A DNA stretch of 16,119 nucleotides, taken from contig DAOUTL010000011.1 of NCBI GenBank assembly GCA_030626685.1, forward strand, positions 1 to 16,119, given 5' to 3'. Below the pieces are notes generated by a model, which was not told where the DNA came from, made no database searches, and saw nothing but the letters and a program-made list of their open reading frames with translations. The stretch is from Candidatus Bathyarchaeota archaeon. GTDB lineage: Archaea; Thermoproteota; Bathyarchaeia; Bathyarchaeales; Bathycorpusculaceae. Shown here piece by piece: positions 1-5,114 of the stretch; positions within the stretch are counted from its first letter, which is position 1; each line of letters opens with the position of its first letter. The position numbers and the translations under genes are program-made.

Positions 1-168
1 AAGCTTCGCGGTTACCCGCAATTTATTGCTTTCCCCGGCGTTTACGTTTAAGATTCTCTTAGCTAAACTTGCGATTCTGACGCCTATGACCAAAAAAGGA
101 CCTAAATGTCCATGCAGTTTCTCAGCGTTTCTTATCTCCGATATAAGATTACCGTTTTCATCAACCAC
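1..168 (-). CDS. FmdE-domain protein, N-terminal fragment (runs off left edge)
   Basis: About 56 N-terminal residues are visible before the gene leaves the window at base 1. After an acidic start comes the motif HGHLGPFLVIGVRIA, which matches the signature of the FmdE family (named after formylmethanofuran dehydrogenase subunit E; many members are stand-alone, metal-associated proteins of uncertain role). I chose the GTG at 168-166 because AGGAG lies 8 nt upstream (181-177); an in-frame ATG at 186-184 is possible but has no such site. Either start overlaps the end of the upstream membrane-protein gene (stop 163-161), so the two are probably translated from one mRNA. Its place behind a NikR-linked transporter component suggests a link to metal handling or a metalloenzyme, but that is inference. 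The rest of the protein is unseen. Confidence 0.62.
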   Translation of the reverse strand, partial: MVDENGNLISEIRNAEKLHGHLGPFLVIGVRIASLAKRILNVNAGESNKLRVTAKL

Positions 169-715
169 TTTTAATTCTCCTAACATTTGCTTTTTCGAGA
201 ATGCCTATGATCGGTAACGTTGTTACAATGCTCATTATCCCACCTATCAGATGCCATCCTCCCCAAAATGTTAGTGCCCACTCTAACGTTGTCAAGTCTA
301 ATGGTTTGTTCATGAAGAAGATGCCGGTGACTACTCCTGCAAAATAAGCAGATAATGCAGTTACAAAAGCTGCTATAGTCATATTGTATGCTTTTGCATC
401 GAGTTTATGGTGGTTTGCCGACATTAATATGTCGAAAAATATGGCTGAAGCTGCAAAGCCAATAATGTGTGGTGAAGCCCTTATCAACAAAATTATTATT
501 GAGCCTATAATACCGACTAAAGAGGCTGTTCCAAACTTCTCAGTTGTCCATACGACAAGCAAAAGCGTGAAGAAGACCGCAAAATCGCAGAATATTGGAA
601 GCCTTAACCAAGCGAAACCTAATGGTCCTAATGTTAAGTTGAGTGTGGCCCATAAGGCGCAGAAGACACTGATTAAGGCAATGTCCACGGTTTTAAAGTA
701 TGTTTGGCTGCTCAT
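161..715 (-). CDS. Integral membrane protein, probable ECF-transporter substrate-binding (S) component
   Basis: The 184-aa protein is almost entirely hydrophobic, with about five to six membrane segments (roughly residues 10-33, 38-56, 63-80, 84-98, 106-130 and 145-172) and short polar loops. Size and layout fit the S component of energy-coupling-factor vitamin or metal transporters, which capture substrate and share an ATPase module encoded elsewhere. It lacks the N-terminal His motif of NikM/CbiM, so it is not a classical nickel S component. The gene diverges from nikR across an 84-bp region holding a repeated 10-mer, so nickel-dependent control is plausible and nickel itself is a possible substrate; this is inferred from context only. 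GGTG lies about 12 nt before the ATG. Its stop overlaps the next gene. The family call is from overall character, not a diagnostic motif. Confidence 0.6.
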   Translation of the reverse strand: MSSQTYFKTVDIALISVFCALWATLNLTLGPLGFAWLRLPIFCDFAVFFTLLLVVWTTEKFGTASLVGIIGSIIILLIRASPHIIGFAASAIFFDILMSANHHKLDAKAYNMTIAAFVTALSAYFAGVVTGIFFMNKPLDLTTLEWALTFWGGWHLIGGIMSIVTTLPIIGILEKANVRRIKSG

Positions 716-723
716 CTTTTTTT

Positions 724-754
724 AGTAACACCTTTTTGAAAAAAAGTAATACCT
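724..754. promoter_or_regulatory. Direct repeat in the nikR/transporter divergent promoter, candidate NikR operator
   Basis: Two copies of AGTAAYACCT lie at 724-733 and 745-754, in the same orientation and 21 bp apart, that is two helical turns. The core GTAACAC matches, from memory, the half-site described for NikR operators in delta-proteobacteria. For the leftward transporter gene the second copy overlaps the likely TATA region (about 743-752) and the first sits just upstream of the start codon, a position suited to repression. NikR sites are usually inverted repeats, so the direct orientation is odd. Confidence 0.4.
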
Positions 755-770
755 CTTCTTTGCATAAAAA

Positions 771-778
771 CTTTATGG
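771..778 (+). promoter_or_regulatory. TATA box of nikR
   Basis: The sequence CTTTATGG is centred about 25 bp before the GTG at 800, the spacing expected if the transcript begins at or next to the start codon. No ribosome binding site precedes the start, which supports a leaderless mRNA. Confidence 0.45.
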
Positions 779-799
779 TTAAACTCTTTAAATCTAATT

Positions 800-1216
800 G
801 TGAGCAATATGACAAGAATCGTAAGAGTAGGTGTAACCTTTCCGCCAGCTCTGTTAAAGGATTTTGATGAAATAATCTGCAAGATGGGCTATGAAAACCG
901 TTCCAAGGCTGTTCAGGACGCTGTTAGGATGTTTGTTTCTGAGAGGAAGTGGCTTCAAGAGAAGAAGGGTGTCCAAGCCGGGATTTTGATGATGCTTTAC
1001 GACCATGAAGTTAGAGGACTTGAGAGCATACTCACACACATACAACATCATTACACTCACATAGTCTGCTCAACCATGCACGTTCACCTAAGCGAAAGAG
1101 AATGTCTAGAGGCAATAGCTGTGAAGGGCGATGCCGCTGAAATTCGGAAGCTAAGCGATGAATTATCCGCGAAAAGGGGAGTAAAAATACTTAAGACAAT
1201 GCTTGTTTCCGTCTAG
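800..1216 (+). CDS. nikR: NikR, nickel-responsive ribbon-helix-helix repressor
   Basis: The 138-aa protein has the two NikR domains. Residues 5-50 form a ribbon-helix-helix DNA-binding domain (TRIVRVGVTFPPALLKDFD, then the helix with ENRSKAVQDAVR). Residues 58-138 are the ACT-like nickel-sensing and tetramerisation domain. The square-planar nickel ligands of E. coli NikR (His76, His87, His89, Cys95) correspond exactly in spacing to His83, His94, His96 and Cys102 here, so it should be a working nickel sensor. Start is GTG at 800; ATG at 809 (three codons later) is the alternative. NikR normally represses nickel uptake when nickel is replete, and the divergent transporter gene is the natural target. 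It converges on nadA with only 4 bp between the two stops. Confidence 0.96.
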   Translation: MSNMTRIVRVGVTFPPALLKDFDEIICKMGYENRSKAVQDAVRMFVSERKWLQEKKGVQAGILMMLYDHEVRGLESILTHIQHHYTHIVCSTMHVHLSERECLEAIAVKGDAAEIRKLSDELSAKRGVKILKTMLVSV

Positions 1217-1220
1217 CCTC

Positions 1221-2138
1221 TTAACGTTTTATCTCAAACATTCTCTCCAAGGCTTTCCGAGCCCTTTTCGCTATGGGTTCCGGAACAGTAATCACGTGTT
1301 TCTCCTCTTTTAAAGCTGTGTAAAGCCTCTCAAGAGTGTTTAGCTTCATGTTTGGACAGACAGCATCCTCGTAGGCTAAAATAAACTGTTTCCCGGGATT
1401 CTCCTTCCTCAAACGATGCAGAAGCCCCTCTTCAGTAGATACAATAAACGTTTTTGCACTGCTTTCCCTTGCACATCTACACATTTGCGAAGTGCTTCCA
1501 ACAAAATCAGCTACGTTCTGCATCTCAACACTGCATTCAGGATGAACCATGACAACAGCGTCCGGATGCTTCATCTTAATCGTCTGCACATCCTCAGGCT
1601 GGAAAAGTAAATGAGTTGGGCAGAAGCCCCTCTCAGGAATCGGGATGATTGTTTTTCCAGTTTTCCTATGAACGTACTCAGCCAAGTTATGGTCTGGCCC
1701 AAAAAGTACAGTTTCACCAGTCAAAGACTCTACGACTTCCACAGCATTTGCTGAAGTGCAGCATATATCACAGTAGGCTTTGGCTTCAGCCAGCGTATTC
1801 ACGTATAAAACCACTGGCACAAGGGGATAAAGCACCTTCAACCGTTTAATTTCATCAACGGTAAGCATCTGAGCCATAGGGCAACGTGCTCCAAGAGTCG
1901 GCAGCAAAACCTTTTTGTCCGGGTTTAGGATTGCCGCTGACTCCGCCATAAAGTCCACAGCAGAAAAAACTATTATTTCCGCTTCTTTTTCTTCAACGGC
2001 TTTTCTGCTCAGCCCTATGCTATCGCCGACGTAGTCCGCTATGTCCTGAATTTCAGGTCGCTGATAATTATGAGCCAAAATTATCGCATTCTTCTCCCTT
2101 TTCAGCTTAATTATCTCGTTGGTTAACGTCACAGGCAT
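1221..2138 (-). CDS. nadA: NadA, quinolinate synthase
   Basis: NadA condenses iminoaspartate with dihydroxyacetone phosphate to quinolinate, the first committed precursor of NAD. The 305-aa length is normal for the compact archaeal/Thermotoga type. The three cysteines that hold the 4Fe-4S cluster are present at the expected spacing: Cys86 (GARCPMAQ), Cys173 (GFCPTH) and Cys261 (EDAVCPNMK). The substrate-site motifs AHNYQRPEIQDIADYVGDS (residues 22-40), YVNT (112-115), CTSANA (127-132) and HPECSVEM (199-206) are also intact. The ATG is directly preceded by AAGGTGA. No nadB, nadC or aspartate dehydrogenase gene is visible nearby, so the source of iminoaspartate is encoded elsewhere. It appears to be a single-gene unit, converging with nikR. 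Confidence 0.97.
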   Translation of the reverse strand: MPVTLTNEIIKLKREKNAIILAHNYQRPEIQDIADYVGDSIGLSRKAVEEKEAEIIVFSAVDFMAESAAILNPDKKVLLPTLGARCPMAQMLTVDEIKRLKVLYPLVPVVLYVNTLAEAKAYCDICCTSANAVEVVESLTGETVLFGPDHNLAEYVHRKTGKTIIPIPERGFCPTHLLFQPEDVQTIKMKHPDAVVMVHPECSVEMQNVADFVGSTSQMCRCARESSAKTFIVSTEEGLLHRLRKENPGKQFILAYEDAVCPNMKLNTLERLYTALKEEKHVITVPEPIAKRARKALERMFEIKR

Positions 2139-2184
2139 TCACCTTTCCAATTAACATTGTGAAGGTTTTCTAACCACATAGGAA

Positions 2185-2193
2185 GATATATGC
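2185..2193 (-). promoter_or_regulatory. TATA box of nadA
   Basis: Read on the minus strand this is GCATATATC, centred about 51 bp before the nadA ATG. A start site 26 bp downstream would leave a leader of about 25 nt ending in the AAGGTGA ribosome binding site. Confidence 0.5.
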
Positions 2194-2449
2194 TTTGCCT
2201 AACCGTACGTTTTACAATTTGCTTCAAAAACATGCTCATCGTCGTCAAAACCAGAACAAGGATTTTTCAGAGACGTGGGCGACGACATATTCATCAGAGT
2301 GAACCATAAGAGAAACGTAACGTGCCTCCTCATACTCAACGCAACGAAAAGAACGACAAAAATAAGAGAAGCAAAGCTTCCATGAAATCAACTTTTTCCA
2401 AAACAGAAGAATCAATGTCATAACCTTTTTTGAAAAGTAACTAAAACTT
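2194..2449. other. Non-coding stretch between nadA promoter and the tRNA-Leu 3' half
   Basis: I see no credible gene here. A 92-codon open frame on the minus strand runs through the stretch but begins inside the tRNA 3' half and has no family resemblance or ribosome binding site. The first bases after the tRNA end include short T-runs on the minus strand, a weak candidate for tRNA transcript termination. The rest is AT-rich and featureless. Confidence 0.5.
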
Positions 2450-2497
2450 TGGTGCGGCGGGCCGGATTCGAACAGGCGAACCCCTACGGGAAAGGAT
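2450..2497 (-). tRNA. 3' half of an interrupted tRNA-Leu (from position 38 to CCA)
   Basis: Read on the minus strand, the 48 nt comprise A38, anticodon-stem strand TCCTT, a class II variable arm of 14 nt (the same length and pattern as in the complete tRNA-Leu at 4007-4117), T-arm GCCTG with loop TTCGAAT and strand CCGGC, acceptor strand CCGCCGC, then ACCA. The T-stem has one T-C mismatch. No 5' half lies directly upstream: that space is coding (stop at 2520). Its acceptor strand is complementary 7/7 and its anticodon stem 5/5 to the 5' half at 5171-5115, so the two belong to one gene. Immediately before A38 is TAAG then TC, which is what the 3' side of a bulge-helix-bulge intron at 37/38 in tRNA-Leu(UAA) would look like. 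No own promoter is evident. Confidence 0.85.
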
Positions 2498-2519
2498 GAC
2501 TTATTGTTGGAAATAGGCA

Positions 2520-2801
2520 TCATTTTGTTTCTTTGGGTTTAATGATTTCCAGTGCGTCAGACTCTAAGATTGTGCGAAATGAGCGGTCTGAATTTCTTTT
2601 GTAGTAGGAATCTATTTCTTCTTGAATAAATTGTATGCTAACGATCTTTCTAACTTCTGACTTTATTTGATCTCTTTGATCATCAGACATAAACTGCAAT
2701 AACACACCATATATTGCCGACAACACTCGTGCCTCTTTCGTTAAGCGCTCAAGTTCCTTGCGTATTCCTTTATTTACCTGGGCTAAGCTCGTTTCATTCA
2801 C
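2520..2801 (-). CDS. Small helical protein of unknown function, second gene of the nucleotidyltransferase pair
   Basis: The product is about 93 aa, hydrophilic and predicted largely helical, with heptad-like leucines in residues 14-40 (GIRKELERLTKEARVLSAIY) and a charged middle (DDQRDQIKSEVRKIV). I recognise no family. The GTG at 2801 overlaps the upstream stop as GTGA, the usual 4-nt coupling; an ATG at 2813 would add four residues. Translational coupling to the nucleotidyltransferase implies a joint role. A nucleotidyltransferase with a small helical partner resembles the two-gene make-up of MNT-HEPN-type toxin-antitoxin pairs, but I see no HEPN RxxxxH motif, so this is only a hypothesis. 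The stop codon lies 22 nt before the tRNA-Leu 3' half. Confidence 0.65.
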   Translation of the reverse strand: MNETSLAQVNKGIRKELERLTKEARVLSAIYGVLLQFMSDDQRDQIKSEVRKIVSIQFIQEEIDSYYKRNSDRSFRTILESDALEIIKPKETK

Positions 2802-3985
2802 CCCCGCATGCATCGATTTATCTCTTCTGTTAATATGCCAATGTTTGAATCAAGAGGCAGAAAAGTTTCTTTCCTTCCATATACCCGCCCAAAAACATCC
2901 TCGATTTTAAAACCGCGGCGTTCCCATATAGTGCGGAAGCAGTCCTGATCCATGGTAGCTGGTTTCGTAACCTGAATTATGACTTCGCCTTTCTTAAGGT
3001 CCAATACCCAGCAGTCAACTTTAGTTGCTTCATTTTTAGAAACAACTTTTCGTAAAAGTTTTTGAATTGTTGACTCAGCTTTGTTTGTCTCGTCAAGAGA
3101 CTTAACACGGTTTTTCAGTTCGATTTCTTCCTCTTCAGTTCGCGCTAACTTATACCAGGTTTTTGTTCCTCGTTGTTTAATCGCATAGACCTTGTCTTCT
3201 GGGATGCCAAACTTTCTGAGGGACTCACGCAACATTTCTTCAGAAGCTTCATATTTTGGGGTGTTCCAAATCACTCGGAGTGCTACATCGCCTAACCTCT
3301 CGTTTGGCACAACTAAGAGACTTTTCTCTATCAAGAGTTTTCCAACTGCTACGCGAAAGCGAGCATCAGCTGTTTCTGTTTGGAGCTTGTCATGCTCTAA
3401 TTTTAAGTAAGCTTCCAACTCATCCGTATCAGGTTCAAATTTATAACTTTCAGGAGACTCATTAGACCAAATTAAGAAAACAGGAATATCATGATACAGA
3501 TGAAGCCTTCCCGACACAGGAGTGAACATTCCGTCTAAAGTTTCAAGTTGTATGTGAAGCCCCTTCATGCCTTTTGTTAAGATTCGTCTTGTAACCTTGT
3601 CCCAGAATAGCATATAGAGAATATACAACGTCGTGTGCCCCCAGAGTTCACTCCAACTCATTGTAGTTACCCATCCGATAGGAATACCTCTTTTTTCGAT
3701 TTCTTGAGCCAATGGACCGCGCATTACATCTTCCAAGCTAATACCTTTCTCATAATATTTCCAAATGACATCGTGGCACTTGCCAAGGCTTCTAAAGGCT
3801 TCATGCCATTGATTCCACTCATCCTTAACCTTGGCAAGAATAACGATATCCAAGTCTCCTGGCAGATCGTCTCCTCTGATGTAGCCTCCGTGTACGTAAA
3901 CTCTAAAGATTTTTACTGGAAGAAATGCGTGTCGTATTCTCTCCATCATCTCTTTTAAGTTTCGAGTAAGAGTTTTTCTCTTCAC
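2798..3985 (-). CDS. Predicted nucleotidyltransferase (DNA polymerase beta superfamily fold), large C-terminal region unknown
   Basis: The N-terminal 60 residues carry a nucleotidyltransferase signature: VHGGYIRGDDLPGDLDIVIL at 31-50, where Gly33-Gly34 form the conserved turn and Asp44 and Asp46 are the metal-binding pair. Residues 95-225 contain an aromatic-rich segment and the rest of the 395-aa chain is mixed alpha/beta with a charged stretch around 285-310. I do not recognise the C-terminal part. It is not the archaeal CCA-adding enzyme by motif or length. Such enzymes move a nucleotide onto protein, RNA or an antibiotic; the substrate is unknown. Start is GTG at 3985, with GGAG about 10 nt upstream and only 21 nt after the end of the tRNA-Leu(CAA) gene, so tRNA and enzyme are probably on one transcript. 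It is coupled by GTGA to the next gene. Confidence 0.75.
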   Translation of the reverse strand: MKRKTLTRNLKEMMERIRHAFLPVKIFRVYVHGGYIRGDDLPGDLDIVILAKVKDEWNQWHEAFRSLGKCHDVIWKYYEKGISLEDVMRGPLAQEIEKRGIPIGWVTTMSWSELWGHTTLYILYMLFWDKVTRRILTKGMKGLHIQLETLDGMFTPVSGRLHLYHDIPVFLIWSNESPESYKFEPDTDELEAYLKLEHDKLQTETADARFRVAVGKLLIEKSLLVVPNERLGDVALRVIWNTPKYEASEEMLRESLRKFGIPEDKVYAIKQRGTKTWYKLARTEEEEIELKNRVKSLDETNKAESTIQKLLRKVVSKNEATKVDCWVLDLKKGEVIIQVTKPATMDQDCFRTIWERRGFKIEDVFGRVYGRKETFLPLDSNIGILTEEINRCMRG

Positions 3986-4006
3986 AATCTCTTCTCCAAG
4001 TTGACA

Positions 4007-4117
4007 TGGTGCAGGGGGTGAGATTTGAACTCACGTACCCCTTCGGGACGGGATCTTGAGTCCCGCGCATATAGCCCCATAGATGCCTATGGTTTGACCA
4101 GGCTCTGCTACCCCTGC
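4007..4117 (-). tRNA. tRNA-Leu(CAA) with D-loop intron
   Basis: The minus strand folds as a class II tRNA: acceptor GCAGGGG with CCCCTGC (7/7), D-stem GCA/TGC, anticodon stem CGGGA/TCCCG with loop CTCAAGA (anticodon CAA, reads UUG), a 14-nt variable arm, T-stem GTGAG/CTCAC with loop TTCAAAT, and an encoded ACCA. The gene is 111 nt; removing a 23-nt D-loop insert (4071-4093) gives 88 nt, the normal archaeal tRNA-Leu length. It sits 15 nt after the homing endonuclease stop and 21 nt before the nucleotidyltransferase start. I see no TATA box in the short upstream gap, so it may be released from a longer transcript. All stems are intact, so I judge it functional. Confidence 0.94.
4071..4093 (-). 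other. 23-nt D-loop intron of tRNA-Leu(CAA), bulge-helix-bulge type
   Basis: Exon GGTCAA is followed by a fold made of central helix GGUC/GGCU (two G-U pairs), a 3-nt bulge AAA on the 5' strand, an inner helix CCAUAG/CUAUGG closed by loop GCAU, and a 3-nt bulge AUA on the 3' strand. That is the canonical 3-4-3 bulge-helix-bulge recognised by archaeal splicing endonuclease. Cutting after the second base of each bulge removes 4093-4071 and restores the standard D-loop end GGTCAAATGC. Confidence 0.82.
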
Positions 4118-4132
4118 GGTCTTATCCCTTTT

Positions 4133-4819
4133 CTAACTTCTCTTCGCTTCTATTAATTTTTTCCAATCTTGATAACGTTGAACATGTGAATCCTTAATTG
4201 ATCCAATATCATCCATCCATCTCATACATTGGCCTGATTGCGTAGTATATGCAACCTGAAGCGGAGCCTTATTCTTACCTCTAGGAGGAAGATACTCGTA
4301 CGAACGAAACGAGAAACCGAGCCGACCAGCCAGACAAACGAAATCATCCCTTAACTTCCGGCTCTTAACCTGAATTTCAACACGAGGACCCCGACTTTTC
4401 TGAAAACTGAAGCAACCATCCGTACTAAACAAGCCGCGCAGAAAAGCTTTGGCTATGGCTGGATTATCTGAACCTAGAATTTGTTTTGGAATCCGAACAC
4501 TTCCAGCCTTCCTACCTTGCGGAAGACCATAACTTCTAAAGAAGTCTAGAACTTGCCGTTGGCCGCTTCGAATCATAATCTCACCTTCTTTGTATTCGCC
4601 GATGATAGGTTCAACGCCTAAAACCTCTCTCGCCAGCCTTATTATCCGATTTATCATTGAGGCTTCAACCTTTTCACACATAATTCCCCACTTATCAGAA
4701 AGCCAACCATCACCAACATGAAGACCAAGCAAAAGGGCAACATCCTCATTGAGATGCTTACGCGGCGAATGATAGGTTATACAGCTATATTTTGGCCCTC
4801 TTCGCTTGAACGTATCCAT
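4133..4819 (-). CDS. LAGLIDADG homing endonuclease
   Basis: The 228-aa protein has two LAGLIDADG helices, so it should act as a monomer: LLGLHVGDG (30-38, catalytic Asp37) and FLRGLFSTDG (126-135, catalytic Asp134). The spacing of about 97 residues and total size match archaeal intron-type enzymes such as I-DmoI. Both catalytic acids are present, so activity is plausible. Enzymes of this family cut a long target in an intronless allele and spread the DNA that encodes them. Archaeal ones usually live in rRNA introns; this one lies between two halves of a tRNA-Leu gene and directly upstream of a complete tRNA-Leu. The ATG has GAGG five bases upstream. Its promoter faces a 56-aa ORF and contains a 15-bp palindrome. 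The 38 residues before motif 1 are longer than typical. Confidence 0.92.
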   Translation of the reverse strand: MDTFKRRGPKYSCITYHSPRKHLNEDVALLLGLHVGDGWLSDKWGIMCEKVEASMINRIIRLAREVLGVEPIIGEYKEGEIMIRSGQRQVLDFFRSYGLPQGRKAGSVRIPKQILGSDNPAIAKAFLRGLFSTDGCFSFQKSRGPRVEIQVKSRKLRDDFVCLAGRLGFSFRSYEYLPPRGKNKAPLQVAYTTQSGQCMRWMDDIGSIKDSHVQRYQDWKKLIEAKRS

Positions 4820-4825
4820 TTTTCC

Positions 4826-4879
4826 TCTACTATAATAGTAGTATAACCTTTATAACGCTTTCTACTATAACAGTAGTAT
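4826..4879. promoter_or_regulatory. Divergent promoter with twin palindromes around a shared TATA box
   Basis: Two near-identical 19-mers, TCTACTATAATAGTAGTAT (4826-4844) and the same with one T-to-C change (4861-4879), lie 35 bp apart. Each contains CTACTAT-A-ATAGTAG, a perfect 15-bp palindrome in the first copy and one mismatch in the second. Between them, CTTTATAACG (4848-4857) reads as a TATA box on both strands. Each palindrome therefore sits between the TATA box and a start codon, a layout suited to repression of both the endonuclease and the 56-aa ORF by one dimeric regulator. Confidence 0.6.
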
Positions 4880-4880
4880 C

Positions 4881-5051
4881 ATGCGAACTAGAATCCTAAC
4901 ACCGCGAGAACGCCAACACATCAAAAAATGGCTCAAAGGCGAAAAAACAAAAGGAAAATTCCACGAAATGCTCAAATACCGCTCCAAAAAATACCTCCCA
5001 AAACTTGTTCAGGAAATAGAGCTTATCAAACAGTTCTTAAAGATAAACTAG
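4881..5051 (+). CDS. Small basic protein of unknown function, divergent from the homing endonuclease
   Basis: A 56-codon ORF begins with ATG two bases after the second palindrome and ends in TAG at 5049-5051. The product is strongly basic and helical (MRTRILTPRERQHIKKWLK at the start, ending in EIELIKQFLKIN). I do not recognise a defined domain; the opening ILTPRER followed by a basic helix recalls small archaeal hypothetical proteins seen from memory. A transcript from the central TATA box (4848-4857) would begin near the ATG, so it would be leaderless. Because its promoter carries the same operator as the endonuclease, it could be the repressor, but there is no clear helix-turn-helix or ribbon-helix-helix. 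It is the only plus-strand gene in the tRNA-flanked block. Confidence 0.6.
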   Translation: MRTRILTPRERQHIKKWLKGEKTKGKFHEMLKYRSKKYLPKLVQEIELIKQFLKIN

Positions 5052-5063
5052 CAACAACCTTCA

Positions 5064-5079
5064 TATTTGGCTCCAAATA
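5064..5079. terminator. Short hairpin after the 56-aa ORF, possible 3'-end signal
   Basis: TATTTGG at 5064-5070 and CCAAATA at 5073-5079 form a compact inverted repeat 12 bp after the ORF stop. There is no T-run on the plus side, so it may be only an RNA 3'-end stabiliser or chance. Confidence 0.25.
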
Positions 5080-5114
5080 GACGGGCTCTCACCAATTGCA
5101 CACACACAAACACA

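Noticed and set aside
1..6. Window begins with AAGCTT, a HindIII site
   Set aside because: May reflect a cloned insert end, but a single hexamer is not evidence of biology.
384..725. 113-codon plus-strand ORF opposite the transporter gene
   Set aside because: Antisense shadow of a clear membrane-protein gene; no start signal or family likeness.
2245..2523. 92-codon minus-strand ORF
   Set aside because: It begins within 4 nt of the previous gene's stop and reads straight through the tRNA-Leu 3' half; no ribosome binding site or recognisable domain.
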